A stretch of 64,000 bases of DNA from Oscheius onirici (GCA_932521025.1 OW051471.1:4588001-4652000), one strand, 5' to 3'; counted from the stretch's first letter, positions 23,742-35,506 are shown. Numbers and translations are program-made. The notes: generated by a model not told the origin, from the letters alone.

Positions 23742-24462
23742 TTACGGGTCCAAAACAATGGGATTCTCCATAAAGGCGTCCATGGTCAAAGGAGCGAAGA
23801 CGGCTGGAGAGACCCGGACGACCAGTTCGTCGCCCCTACAAAATCTCTGACTCATATCGGACAAGGACAGTCGATCGAATTGTCAGATCAATGATAGGGT
23901 CTGGAATACTGGAAAAGCGCGACCGATGACCAAACGGGTCCAAAACAAAAGGTGTAAAGTAGTCAGAAGAAGTTCAGACCGGGTCATGGGACGAGCATAT
24001 CGATTGACCCACAGCTGTGCGAACCACTTCTATCTCCAAACAATCCCATCGACTCAACACAATGACTCACCGTGCGGATTTGCAATTGTGTCGAATCCGG
24101 AGGTAAAATTCCGGCTTGTTTTTATGCAATGGTCCAAGCCAGTCAAAGTCCGAAGCACAACCTACGTTTTTTTTATTAATTTTTTGTTTCTGAACTCGCC
24201 TTCGACTTTGAACTCTCCGTCGTCGTTGTCTACAACTGTTAATCCGGCCATGTCATCACCGTCCACAATTTTTAACTGAACTTTCTTTTTGTTTTTATTG
24301 AATTTAAAATACCTGTTTTGGAGCGTCTTTGTCCCAAACTTCGACAACCGCATTCCTCGTTTTGCTCTGGTCATTTTGACAGACTAGTCTACCGACAGCC
24401 CACAAACATTCAGTCGATGATTTTGCTCTGGCTAGCAGGTACAACAAGAGTACGAGTTTCAT
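23742..24462 (-). CDS. Transthyretin-like (TTL) family secreted protein, copy 2
   Basis: Paralogue of the neighbouring TTL gene. The chosen start at 24462 gives the signal peptide MKLVLLLYLLARAKSS; an in-frame Met 12 codons upstream (24498) is possible. Blocks read CLWAVGRLVCQNDQSKTR, KIVDGDDMAGLTVVDND, EFKVEGCASDFDWLGP and FYLRIRHNCKSAR, followed by a final exon ending in FMENPIVLDP and a TAA at 23742. Joining EFKVE to GCASDFDW needs an intron that starts with GC instead of GT (GTCGAAG|GCGAGT), a GC-AG intron; the family motif continues perfectly across it. The gene lies 191 bp after the gamma-COP stop on the same strand. Its C-terminus differs from copy 1. Confidence 0.85.
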
Positions 24463-24653
24463 TGCAAAACAAAACGGAGAGTCTACAATTACCTTCATTT
24501 ATATACTTTAAACGCCCAAGAAACCACAGAAACGAATAAATTAAGATAGAAATACAGTGCGTAAAACTCCAGTAGGGACGGGAATACTCTCACAGCAAAA
24601 GAGGCGGTAATTTATATTAGGGAGAGAGCTACCGTGTAACAAAATAAATGTGA

Positions 24654-27600
24654 TTACGCAATTGCGGAGGCTACGAGAGAAGGAACGACGGGGTCCAAGG
24701 AGCTGAAAAAGAGAATAATTTGCATATTGATTGGGTCGTTCGCATTAGATTTAAAAGTCAGGCGCTTCAGTTCAAAAGACACGTGCAAAACCGCATGAAT
24801 GAGCGAACAATAAACACGAAGAAGTAGCCGTACAGGGCCTTTCTATGAGTCAGACGTCAAACATTACGCACTTTTGACACTGCGCGCACGGCGGTGATTC
24901 TAACGAGAAAAACTCACCGGATCACGATGTTCATATTGATTGAACGGTCGCTGGGATCAATAGCCACAGTCATCTTGGCAAGAACCTCAAATATATCAGC
25001 AGTGAGAACGTGAAGAAAAAAATATACCTCGTGTCCACCACGGAATATTCCAGAAAGGAGAGCAGTATGTTGCGTACGGCCTTCTTGAATTCGGTCACTT
25101 CGTTCACACGGGGCTAGTCCGAGCTGTTCTCCCGTTTTCTTGATAGCCTCGGCTAGACTGGAAACACTAGCCAGCTGGAATGTCTCTTCTTGTTCTTCTC
25201 CGCTCTCCATGGCGTCCCAGGCCGCATTGAAATTCTGCTTGGACAGGGGTTGGACAGAGTCTCCAACATTGATTTCCAGCTCTTCCAGAGGATAACTATC
25301 TTCGTATGCCACAGAATCAGGCTCGCCCGTGGAAGGATCGGCCTCGCGGACTTTGAATTTGAGTGTAGCCGTTAAAGTACCACTGATAGCTCCTAAAGCA
25401 AGTTTGAATAGAACAGAAAGAGACAAACCTGATTCTGGGAAACTGAAAATGCTGTAAGTCTGTTTAGGTTCTCCATAGGGCAGGCTGTCGATAATAATCG
25501 TCTCTTCAGGCACCCAATCTCCTTCTGCGTCTTCTAGTTCAACAGACACTCCTTCCAGCAGTTGATCATTAACCGTGTTCTTGCATTCAAACTAAAAATG
25601 TTTTAAATACGATTTCAGTAATTCGAATCAAACCTGAATGACGATGTGATTAGCAAAGGTATACTTGGTCGCAGAGACAGGATATTCGGTGATATTGTCA
25701 GTCAAAGCAACCGGATTACTAGTGCGGAAAAGCGGCCCAAAGGCGGCAAATTCAGGAACGGCAGCAAGAAGTTCTGAACCGGAAGTAATCGAGAACAAAT
25801 TTAGAAAAAATACCAGCAGCAGGATCCTTCTTGGGAGCTTTGGGAGCCTCGATCGGATCAGCCATGGCGGGTCTTTTTCTCTCCGTCTGTGAAATCGGCT
25901 GACTGGTTACCGGGACCACCTTGATATCGAACTGTTGAGTATAGTCTCCGGCTTCGAGATAATTCTGCAGGCACGCCTCCAGTCCAGATGGAGAAACTTG
26001 CAGTCCGTCGAGGAGGAACTTGTTGATTATGACGGCATCGCCGGTCCTCAGCACGTGAAGATAGAAGGTGGCACGATCACGGACTTCATCGTCGCTGTCC
26101 AGGATGCATCTCTTCAAAAGAACTTCGATCGAAGGACGAAGATCGACACATTGGGCTCCGAACTTGGCCAGGGCAGTGACAGCGGCAGCACGAACCTAAA
26201 CAGACTCTTAACAATATAACATTTAGCGGAAAGTCTACCTTGGTGGACTCGAGAATAACTCTGTTGTAGATGAAGCGAATGTAGGATGAAGGATTGGCAG
26301 TCTTGGGAGCTTCTCGGCCGAGAAGATGGAGAACACGTGTAGCCAGACTGTCATGCTCACAATCCTCGATGAACTCACACAAATGGGCCAAGCCTGCAGT
26401 TTTGGCATCGGGATTTTCTTCAATGATAGTGATGATCGTCTCCACGATTGCTTTCTTGTATTCGAGACCTCCGTCCTGTCTGAACATCTTCGTTCCAAAG
26501 GGTAAAAGAAAAAGAAAAACCTGAGCATGTTAGCCAAGAAAGGCATCATTACGGCATGTTTGCGAGGATAGCGACTGCAGAGAGATCGGACTGCGTCGAC
26601 GACGACAATCTTGAATTCGTCACTGATCTCGTTGACAAAGGAGCTGATTTGTTTCATGAGACGTTCGACACTGCTTTCGGCTCCGGTTTTGAGAAGAGTG
26701 GTAATAGCTAAGGTAGCAATCGATCTGAATTTGTAGTCTACTCTGTAATTCAGCCCACTCTTACCTGTTCGAATCGGTAATGAGTTTTTCAAGATCGACG
26801 TTGCAACTCATGACGGCCTGTGGGTGCTTCATGGAAACCTTGTTCAGAGTTCGAACGGCCGCGAAGCGAAGAGAAGATTTAGGCGAAGAGCAGAATAGCT
26901 GGAGAACAGAAATAGCCGGAGCCAGCTCGGAAGCGGTCGTATTTGGAAGTCCGACAATTGCACTGGCTGCCTCATAGACTACCATCTCGCTCTTGTGACG
27001 AAGACAAGAGTCAATAAAGGAGAAGATGGCCGAATCAGCTCTGAATTGAAGAATAGATAGCCAGAAAATATCCAAAACTCACTGCTCGTCTTCAGCCAAT
27101 ATTTTGGCAGCAATACGGATGAGATAGCAGACGGCGTAAGGAGAACGAAGTCCAGTCTTGCTAAACTTCTGGACAAGTTTGTTGATGGCAAGACGATCGT
27201 TGCTGCGAATATGGTAGAGAAGTCCAAGAGCGTGGTACTGCACCATGTGATTGTCGGAAGAGACGGCTTCTTGGACTTCGTTGGCCCAACGACGAACTAC
27301 CTGCAAATCCATGCTCTAACGGGGATGTAGACAGAGTATTTTGGCTAAAGAGGCGGCAACATTCGCAGCAACAAAGCGCTTCAATCATAGACACACTTAC
27401 GTCTGCACTCTTGGCCATCAAATGGGAGCTGGATACGAGAGCAGCGGAGGAAACTCCTCCATTCTTATCGACAATCGCCTGCTTCATGTATCGTTCGATC
27501 GCTTGCAGCATGTTAGTGTCCGTAATTCTGGCCAGAGCTCGAATGGCCGGTGCTCTATGGATATCCTCTTTACCAGTCATATCCTGAAGAAGTAAATGTT

Positions 27601-27985
27601 TGAAAAACAAAATCCACAATACCTTGGTCAAACTACTGGTGACCATAATCACATCGTCGGCAATAGAAGCCATTTCCTTGACGGCAAGGCATCCAAGTCG
27701 ACGGAGATTAGTGTCCTTGCATTGCCAGACTTTGGTGACGGCGAAGAAGGCGCCAGTAGCTTCCTGACGACCAAGGGGCTCTCCTTGCAGCAGTAGATAG
27801 ATCAATTTAGTCATGATAGCGTTGCACTTTCGCGAATTGATGGGAGTCTCGTTGAAAGCACGCGTCTGAAAGGATTCTTATAACAGGAGAAAGAGATGAC
27901 CTACATCTTGGAGTACGGATGTTCTGTCCAAATGAGCATACGGATTGATGTTAGCCTCCTCATCCTTCTTGTCGCCGCGCTTCAT
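24654..27985 (-). CDS. copg-1: Coatomer subunit gamma (gamma-COP)
   Basis: Component of the COPI coat for Golgi-to-ER and intra-Golgi transport. The N-terminus [12 protein letters not shown] then [13 protein letters not shown] leads into an adaptin-type HEAT solenoid with [67 protein letters not shown] and [14 protein letters not shown]. The appendage domain contains [14 protein letters not shown]. The final exon reads [15 protein letters not shown], with a TAA at 24654. Skipping to that exon (donor CG|GTGAGT at about 24918, acceptor TTTTTCAG at about 24705) avoids a premature TGA and restores the conserved RSxDPxV C-terminus. About 860 residues, as expected. The start at 27985 is the first Met after an acceptor at about 27995. 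It may head an operon with the two TTL genes. Confidence 0.95.
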
Positions 27986-28627
27986 TCTGGCGCTGAAAAG
28001 CAAGAACATTTTCAAACTAAAATGATAGAAAAGAGTTTGAGGAGACACATTTCGAGGACCTCAGTCCTCGAAACATAATAACATATTTTGTACACAACAG
28101 TAGCAACTAATGTGACAGACTAATTCGAGGAAGTTATTGGAGGAAATGGATTTGCATGTTGCAAAAAAATTGGATATTTTGCAAGAGGAATGAAGGTCAT
28201 TTTTGAGTTGAAGTGTACACGTGGCCAACGATAATAGCGCATTTCCGCATATTTGCACTCGTTTTACGCCGGCATAAAGAGAAAGGCGTCCACTTTAAAT
28301 CGTGAACCAGCCAAGTAGTGTGGTTATGTTATCTGCCAAAACTGAGATTTTATATGATTTCTAAGAAAGAAAAGACGTTGAGTCTGTTAGAACAATATAT
28401 AACAGAAAAAAAAGGCGAATAAAATATTGTTTGGCAGAAAACGGGAGCAAAAATAAATAAAACTTTCTTTCGTTTGAACTCGCGGCGTATCGGTTTCTCC
28501 AGAAAATCGCGCTAATTTCAAACTGGAAATTCAGTTTTCATTTTCTCTATTTTTCCCCTTTTCCTCCATTTACATCCAAATTAAGTGGCTTTCAGAGCAA
28601 CCAAGATACTCAAATAGCTACGTTGTA
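27986..28627. promoter_or_regulatory. Divergent promoter region between gamma-COP and MRPL42
   Basis: The two genes point away from each other across about 640 bp of AT-rich DNA, so the interval should contain both promoters. It holds a short inverted repeat at 28051-28071 (TCGAGGACCTCAGTCCTCGA, 9-bp arms). No other element was recognised. Confidence 0.5.
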
Positions 28628-29039
28628 ATGACAATTCGCTTTATCAGCAGATTCTTCAGCTCTGGGTAAGTATTTGGCTTAAACTTTCGCTCACCATCGC
28701 TATTTCAGAAAAATTGTCGTCTGTTCAAACGGAACAGTCGCTTGCTGGCATCCTCGCACGGACATACCTTTCGAGCACACGAAACCTATCGATCTCACTA
28801 AAGACAAAGTAAGATTCCCAACAATTTGTTTTACCAAATGTTTTGCCTGTGCTGAAGAGAAGAGGAATTGCCGGAAAGCTGGGTCCTAACAACGCCGAAC
28901 TCAAAGAAATTTTCTACACCGACAAAAACGAGTGGTTTACTAGGTTTGTTGGAGATTTGGTCTTGTTTATTGGTCTTCTATCAGAACTCGTGAAGACAGA
29001 CTACGCAGCGTTGCTGCTCCTCTTCCCAAAAAACACTAA
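28628..29039 (+). CDS. mrpl-42: Mitochondrial ribosomal protein L42 (MRPL42)
   Basis: Small mitochondrial large-subunit ribosomal protein. Four exons read MTIRFISRFFSSG (basic, Ser-rich targeting sequence), KIVVCSNGTVACWHPRTDIP then FEHTKPIDLTKDK, then RRGIAGKLGPNNAELKEIFY and TDKNEWFTR, and finally TREDRLRSVAAPLPKKH. The V(C/V)xHPxxDIPxEHTKPI block is diagnostic of MRPL42. At about 107 residues it is slightly shorter than the human protein. The acceptor of exon 3 (CTGAAG) is non-ideal. The stop TAA at 29037 lies in the same frame as, and only nine bases before, the start codon of LIPT2. Confidence 0.85.
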
Positions 29040-29048
29040 ATCTTCTAA

Positions 29049-29897
29049 ATGCGTCATTTTTTCAACGTTATCAAATTAGGTCGAATATCTTATGCCGAAG
29101 GCTTGCGACAGCAGGAGAAGTATATAAATTTAGCCAAATCTAGTAAAAATACCGAGCAGCCACAGTAAGCTGACTTTCTTTCGTTCTTGAAATAGTTTTC
29201 AGAAATTACCTTTTAACCTTGGAGCATTTCCCCGTTTACACTGTTGGAATTCGTTCAAAACACTATACACCCGACGAGGAGGAGCGTTTGAAACGACTCG
29301 GAGCAGATTTTCATAGGTGTTTGTCTGTATTTTCTGTAACCAAATTCAGAACGTCTCGAGGCGGCTTGGTAACATTTCACGGCCCTGGTCAACTAGTCAT
29401 GTATCCAATTTTTCATCTTGCACGAATTGCTCCAAAACCTATCGGCGTAAGAGTCTATGTAGAACATTTAGAACAAGTAAGAATTTTTCCCCTGCTTTTG
29501 AAACAAGGCTGTTCCAGGTTATCATAAATTGTGCCACAGACGCCTTCTCAATCAAAGATGTCGGTCGGACTGAAAACACCGGAGTCTGGGTAGAAACTAG
29601 TCGCAAGTTAGCTGCGCTCGGGGTGGCCGTCTCTCATGGCGTTACCTATCACGGACTTGCTCTCAATTGTAACACAGATCTTTCTTGGTTTGAACATGTA
29701 AGTCTCTTCCAACATTTCCCTTCAAAAAAATAATTCTAGCTCTAAAAAACAATTTTCAGATAACTGCCTGTGGAATAGAAGGTGCCAAATCTACATCCTT
29801 ATCATCCGAGTCAAATCGAAATGTCTCTCCCTCAGACGCTCTCATCCCCATGCTCAATTCTTTCTCTTCTGTCTTCCAATGCTCATACAATCTCTAA
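29049..29897 (+). CDS. lipt2: Lipoyl(octanoyl) transferase, mitochondrial (LIPT2/LipB)
   Basis: Transfers octanoate from acyl-carrier protein to the H protein of the glycine cleavage system, the first step of lipoic acid synthesis in mitochondria. Five exons give [33 protein letters not shown], the LipB signature [38 protein letters not shown] then [20 protein letters not shown] and DLSWFEH, and [14 protein letters not shown]. The active-site Lys (RKLAALG) and Cys (ITACGI) are present. The start at 29049 is the only upstream Met, and two in-frame stops (29037, 29046) precede it. At about 215 residues it is normal for the family. Translation probably depends on a transcript shared with MRPL42. 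Confidence 0.93.
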
Positions 29898-29954
29898 GTT
29901 TCTTCTTTTTCTGTTATGCATTGTGGTTATAAACGTACTTTATTTCTGACTTTT

Positions 29955-30599
29955 CTAATAGATAAGAGCGAGAACGAGGGGGATCGAAGCAGCAGTGATG
30001 AAACTAATTCGAGTCGTAGACTTTGTGACAAGCCTGGTCAGATCGCCGAGTCCCTGTTTGTCAAACATCTCGCTGACCATCGACTGCCATTTGTTTCGAT
30101 TTTCCGTGAATTTCTCCTGTCCATCTTGGATTGCCTACAAATGATTTTTTTCCGTATCAAAAGATCTCTTCCGGTCGAGAGTCCGGAAACGATTTGGGCA
30201 TAGACTCTAAGGCCGTAAACAAGCACTCTCGCTCTCAAGGTAAACGCAATTATTCACCTCCTTTTGGAAGCTAGTAATCTCGGCGAGGAAATTGTCGACC
30301 TTGTGGAGAGTCTCTTTCTGCGCGTCAGTGGCCATCGGCTCGAGCGATTTGGCCTTCTCCTTCAGCGCCATCAAAAGATCTTTGACGCGGTTGATGTTCT
30401 TGTCCAAATCCTATATGTCTCGTTTAACCAAAACAAAACTAAGTGGAACCTCCATGTTGCTGGCAAACAAGTCCTTGACACTATTGAAACTTCTGTTGAA
30501 GAAGTCACCGACATCGGAAGTTTGTACGTTGTCCAAAATACCTGCTTGGGCGACGGAAACTTCCAAAAATAAGAGAACGAGTAGTCGAGAAGAGAACAT
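29955..30599 (-). CDS. Small secreted helical protein, possibly membrane/GPI-tailed
   Basis: Three exons. The signal peptide MFSSRLLVLLFLEVSVAQAG leads to a predicted all-helical body (SDVGDFFNRSFNSVKDLFAS, DKNINRVKDLLMALKEKAKS, KETLHKVDNFLAEITSFQKE, EKFTENRNKWQSMVSEMF). It ends in a hydrophobic tail (ISFITAASIPLVLALIY) and a TAG at 29955. The hydrophobic C-terminus without following charge would suit a GPI-attachment signal. The helical repeats faintly resemble nematode SXP/RAL-2 (DUF148) proteins, but I cannot confirm that. It converges on LIPT2 with only 57 bp between stop codons. Confidence 0.75.
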
Positions 30600-30696
30600 T
30601 TTGGGGAATGGCAGAGGCTGGGGCGGGGCTACCTGCCAGGACAAAACGAATCGAGAGTTGTTTATGTTACGAAATTGAGGGAAAAGAGAAAACGAT

Positions 30697-33600
30697 TTAT
30701 TCGGATCTTTTTCTGGAGCGGTGAGTACTGCGCGGACTTGAAGTTACGGAACTTTTCTTGGTGAAAGACGAGGGTCGACGGCTGCCACTGAAAGGCAATT
30801 ATTGTTTTTTTTCTGTTAGAACGAAAAGGGGTAGAATAAGGGGATAGGAACAGAATGGGAGAACAGAGGATAGAGAGATCTAGAAGAGCGACAACCTCAC
30901 GACTGTTGACTCGGAGTTCTGAACATGCGCAGTCTGCGCTGATCCGTTCTGAATCGCTGTATACTCTCCATTATTTAGAGGCTTTGATCAATTGGGCAAC
31001 TGAACTCACTCGGAAGTCCGTCTTCTGAGCTCATCAGAGTTTTTGTTGAACAGTTGTGTGAGTCGAGAGACCGGTAGTTGCTTCTCCGCGTGCATTCCGT
31101 CAACTGGATCCCAATGAAGACTCTCCACACTGCCTTCTTCGTGTTCCAATTCAGTTTCTCCCTCTTCTTCCTCTTCGACCTCTTCCAACGCATCGTCCAC
31201 TTCCTGCAACCTTGTCCTCTCTTTTGATTCGAAAACCAGTTCAGTAGTCCCATTAAGAGAGAAAGAGACCTCTGACTCAATGGCGTTCCAAACAGTAAAC
31301 AAGAGAATTATCTGCCCGCTTTGCATGTTCAAAAAGACAAAAGATCTCACCTTCCAGTCGCTCATAGAAGGTGACGGAGCAGCAGAACTTTTCATCGGCT
31401 TCGCGAAAGCTCGACGAAGTTTTTTCTTCGCGGAGGACATTTTTGACGGCGACTTTCGGAACTCCTCAAATAGAATTTGGTTACACAGAAAACAGTTGAC
31501 TCACCAGATTCTCAGTCTGGACTGTCTTCATTTCAATGACTGGACTGGGAGTTTGGATTCGGATACTTTTCATCTCCAGTTCCGTTCCTGAATCACCCGT
31601 AAAAAAGTAAAACAATAAGGAACCTGTTTGCTGGTCAGTCAGCTCGATCTGCCACGTCTGAACCTCTTCCTCTAGAGTCGACGGTCGGTCAGTTTGAAAT
31701 TCTGTGTCTGCTGTCGAAGGGGACACTGTGGCTGTATCCTGATCCACAGTCTCAAGTCTTGAAGTCTGTGTCTCTGCCGATTGACCGACTTCTCTTGTCT
31801 CGATCGTCTGAGTCTCGACCTCGGCAAAGAAGTGACTCGTGTCGTCTTCAGTCTGTGTCGTTCCTTCTGTCAAAGCCCTTTCGTCCGTTTGCTGGTACTC
31901 GGATTGACTGAAACCCTGTTTTTAGAATAAAAAAAACATACTTTTGCGTGATGTCAGTCTGAGTTTGTGCTTCGTGAGCCATGAAAAGTTCCGGAAGAAG
32001 AGCAGCCTCTTCTTGTTGCAATTGCACTTTCTGGACCATTTCTTCCAGTTGGGGAAAAGGCTGACCCTTGTCCTCTTTATTTTCAACGATCTGGAACAGC
32101 TTGGGCATTCCTAAAAAGTTCTTTTTTATATATTAGGGCGCGTCAAAAGTCTTTGTAATTAATTCTACAGCTACCCTTCAAATTGATCGGATCGGTCTGG
32201 GATTGTTCCTGTGGGTAATCGACCTCGAAAAAAAAATATTGAGAGACAGTTTGGATTTTGGGATCAAGGGTTACGGTGGCTTTAAAAATCGGCCAAAAAA
32301 CGTATTTTCGCGATAACGGTGTTAGGAGATACAAAAAAATGGTCAACTACAAAAAAATTCGGCTCATCGAGGCGCATCTTTCTTTTTTTGAAAAACGTAT
32401 TTTACTCTTTCGCGAAAAAGTTATTCGACTTCAAAATTTTCGCATTTTTGGTGTAGTGGGTTTGTGAAATTTCACGCTAGAGCGACCAGGGTTCGAGTCC
32501 GTCGAGAGGAAATCTTTTTGTTTTTTAATAGTAGCTTTTTACTGGCCTAAATATCACCACTGTAAAATATCAGCTCTCCTAACACCAAAAAGTTATCGCG
32601 AAAATACGTTTTTTGGCCGATTTTAAAAGCTACCGTAACCCTTGATCCCAAAATCCAAACTGTCCCAAAAGCTCTCAATATTTTTTTTTCGAGGTCGATT
32701 ACCCACAGGAACAATCCCAGACCGATCCGATCAATTTGAACTGTAGCTGTAGAATTAATTACAAAGGCTTTTGACGCGCCCTAATAGAAGCAAAGTAACA
32801 CACCAGTCTTATCATCCAAGTCTTGAAGAATAGGCGGAACCTCAATTCCCTGTTTCTTCGCCTCCACTTCGACTCTTCCCATCGCCTCCTTCTTCGCCTC
32901 TTTGCTAAACTTTTCACTAGTCAGAGTTCATAAAATAGTACCTTAGAAGTGGCATGAGGAACTTAGCCGCTCTATTGTTTCCCCACAGTTTGAGCATTCC
33001 AGCAGAAGCTCCCAGTTCCCCGCCTCCTTCGGCCAATTTCTGTTGATACTCCATGATGAGTTTGAGCATCAGTTGACAGTAAAAGTCCTCCAGAGCCACT
33101 TGAACGACGTTGATGCACATCGAGACGAGAGACAGACCCACGATGACGAAAACGAAACAGAGCACCATCATGCTAAAGTTCCAATAGAACAAAAATTGAT
33201 CCAACTTACTCTCGTCTTACCACAGAAACATCTCCCAGACCGATAGTCGATAACGAGATGTACCTGGAATTGGTTCAGTCTTTTCAAAAAGAACTCTCTT
33301 ACATAAAGTAGATGCTCTCTCCATAGCTCCAGTCTTCCCACAGCTTGAACAGTCCAGCACAGAAGAAAATCCAGCCAAAGGTGATTCCCACAGCTACTTT
33401 TACACTCATTCTCGCGGCTGGATCCTCGTCGAAATCCTGGAGATCTCGTTGTGATCCGAGCTCGGAAGCAAGAGAAGACACTTCTCCGCCACCTTCCCCT
33501 CTTTCGACCATGTCGACTTCGTCGGCCGGAGTGTTTCTTTTGAAGAGACCCAGTACCCCCAAATATGCATTGTCCATCGTCTGAATACTCTTTTTTTCTC

Positions 33601-34506
33601 GGATAAATGACAAGACCACCTGTGCACATCCTGTGATGTTGGAGTAGAGAAACTTTCCGAGTTCATTGAGCGTGATCAACATGAGAGGGATGCCGACCAG
33701 AGAATATACGACAGTGGCTATTCTACCCAGAGCTGGAAGGGAAAAATTTGAAAGTAGAGACAAGACAAACTTGTAACGCAGGCAATATCTCCGTATCCAA
33801 TTGTGGTGAACAATGTTCCAGCAAAATACATTGAGGACATAAAGTCCCATCCAAATCCCTGTTTCGGAGCGTATCCAATGGTTTTCTGGAAGTGGTCGAC
33901 AGCTTCCGCTACCAGCTTCTTCCTGGCCAATCTTCTCATTGAAAGACTCTTCGTCGTCATGTTTCTGTTTTCCCAAACGATCTCATCTATCCGTCTCCAC
34001 AGCATCTCTCGAGCCAACTTATACGAATCTACGTTCTCTGCCGCTCTTCTGTCGTCTTCTCCACTCTCGATCAACCAGAATAACAAGGCTCCAATTAGCA
34101 TGTAGATCAGAATGACGACAAGGGGAAAGAGTCGTTTCAATTGAAACCGTTTAACTGCCACTCGAAATTTTTCGACGAGAGTCTGAGGTTTGGCTTGTTG
34201 GGTGGTCGACGAGGTTACAGTTCTTCGGACTAGATGGGGATGGACCTGAACTATTGTGTCGTTGCGTTCGTTTGCTTGTTTGGCCACTGGTATGCTCACC
34301 TGAAGGACAGTCTGTCCAGTCTGAACCGACGGAGTGACCGAAAGTTGGGAAGTCCTTCTGTTGATCGGTCCGAGTGGAAGAGAACTCTGTTGCTAAACAA
34401 CTTGTCTTCCTTTCAAATCGTTTCGGAAAACCTGTAATTGTGACTGTGGCCTGTGCGAGGAGGCCGGCTGCCGACCGGCTCCCGTAGCCCTGAGCAGTAC
34501 GGGCAT
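30697..34506 (-). CDS. Two-pore-domain potassium channel (TWK/K2P) with long TQT-rich tail
   Basis: Background K+ channel subunit. The start MPVLLRATGAGRQP at 34506 follows an acceptor. TM1 (LFPLVVILIYMLIGALLFWL) is followed by a long extracellular cap, pore 1 with TLFTTIGYGDIACVTTLGR, and M2 (TVVYSLVGIPLMLI). An intracellular loop and M3 (VAVGITFGWIFFCAGL) precede pore 2 with SLSTIGLGDVSVV and M4 (MMVLCFVFVIVGLSLVSMC). The GYG/GLG filter pair is normal for K2P channels. After M4 comes an unusually long cytoplasmic tail of about 430 residues. It has KEAKKEAMGRVEVEAKKQG, then an acidic region with many TQT/QT motifs, then basic KKKLRRAFAKP, a Glu-rich stretch and a terminal Arg/Ser-rich end before a TAA at 30697. 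One tail intron (32112-32812) is occupied by a MITE. Confidence 0.92.
32133..32784. mobile_element. 652-bp foldback MITE with about 200-bp inverted repeats, TA target site
   Basis: The left arm (32133-32330, starting TTAGGGCGCGTCAAAAG) and right arm (32577-32784, ending CTTTTGACGCGCCCTAA) are nearly exact reverse complements over about 200 bp. Both sides are flanked by TA (32131-32132 and 32785-32786), the Tc1/mariner target-site preference. The inner region has no coding capacity but contains a tRNA-promoter-like segment. It lies wholly inside an intron of the K2P channel gene, so it should be removed by splicing. Confidence 0.9.
32443..32516 (+). ncRNA. tRNA-like segment (A-box and B-box) inside the MITE
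   Basis: An A-box-like TGGTGTAGTGG (32449-32459) is followed 31 bp later by a perfect B-box GGTTCGAGTCC (32490-32500) and then a T-run near 32512, the layout of a Pol III internal promoter and terminator. The T-stem and acceptor stem do not pair properly, so it is not a functional tRNA; a decayed tRNA or tRNA-derived SINE head is more likely. Confidence 0.45.
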
Positions 34507-35506
34507 CTGCTAATCTCTTTTTCTCGCCTCACGGATAGATTACACAGCAGGTTGAGATAATAGTCTCGTATGTGGGAATCTGAAAGAGAAATTGGGAGAG
34601 AAACAAAGAGCAACCAGGAAGAGTCTTTTTTCTCGGGAAAGGGCTCTTCTTACCCGACCCGAACTGCTACGGGAACCAGACAACAACCGGATCAAACGAC
34701 CTACGACTTTTCAGGAAAGGGATAAAGAAAGTTTGTGATCATACCCGGACATTTGGAACAAAAGTGATGATCGCAGTAATGTCAACAGACAGATCTGCAG
34801 GCGTGGAGTGTTTCTATTCAGAGCCTGTCAAGAGATATTTATTCGTAACCTACAGTATCTATCTTATTAACTCCTAGAGCAGCATCTAAAGGCAGTCAAG
34901 TGAGGCTAGTTTCTGACGGTTTAGAAGGTTAAAAAGCAATAAATATATTTAGAAATCGAGAGTCGGAGGGTGCCCTCGTGTCATCATGTCGCAGCTCCTC
35001 CTCTTGCAGTCAGCTGTTGTTTCTTACATGCACACAGATACATCTTCTACACGACTCTTATCCTTAACCACACCTTTTCTTGACTCTTTCCGTCTTCTCA
35101 CTAATAAAGATAAACAGAATGAGTTCAGTGTTCCTAGCCACGGTAGCATTTCCGAGAATTCACTTGATCTCATTTTGAGACAGTACTACGGTTACATTGC
35201 TCACGAATAAACACCAAAGTGATAATTAATCGAAGGAAAGGAAGAATAGGTAGACAAGAACAACCCGAGGGTCGATCCGAAAAAAGATCTCTACACTGGA
35301 AGCAGAACACGCACACGAGGGTGGGGGTTCAGACTTGAACCAACAGCTGTCCATCTTTCTTCAATCGTAAATCAAGAGCAACACTGGAAGCACAATTACT
35401 CTTCCGCAACTGTATTGCTTTTTGTCTATTGCACTTTGGGCATAAAATAAAGAGAACAGAATTTATTCTATTCAACAAAAAAAAATAAAATCTAACATAA
35501 ACAAAA
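34507..35506. other. Intergenic region between MPP-beta and the K2P channel
   Basis: Contains the MPP-beta 3' flank (AATAAA-like stretches near 35445-35490 in the proper orientation are not clear) and the K2P upstream region. A 74-codon + strand frame at 34986-35210 has no recognisable features and is not called. Confidence 0.5.

Noticed and set aside
34986-35210. 74-codon plus-strand frame as a small gene
   Set aside because: No domain, no splice sites, no neighbouring exons; composition is not distinctive.
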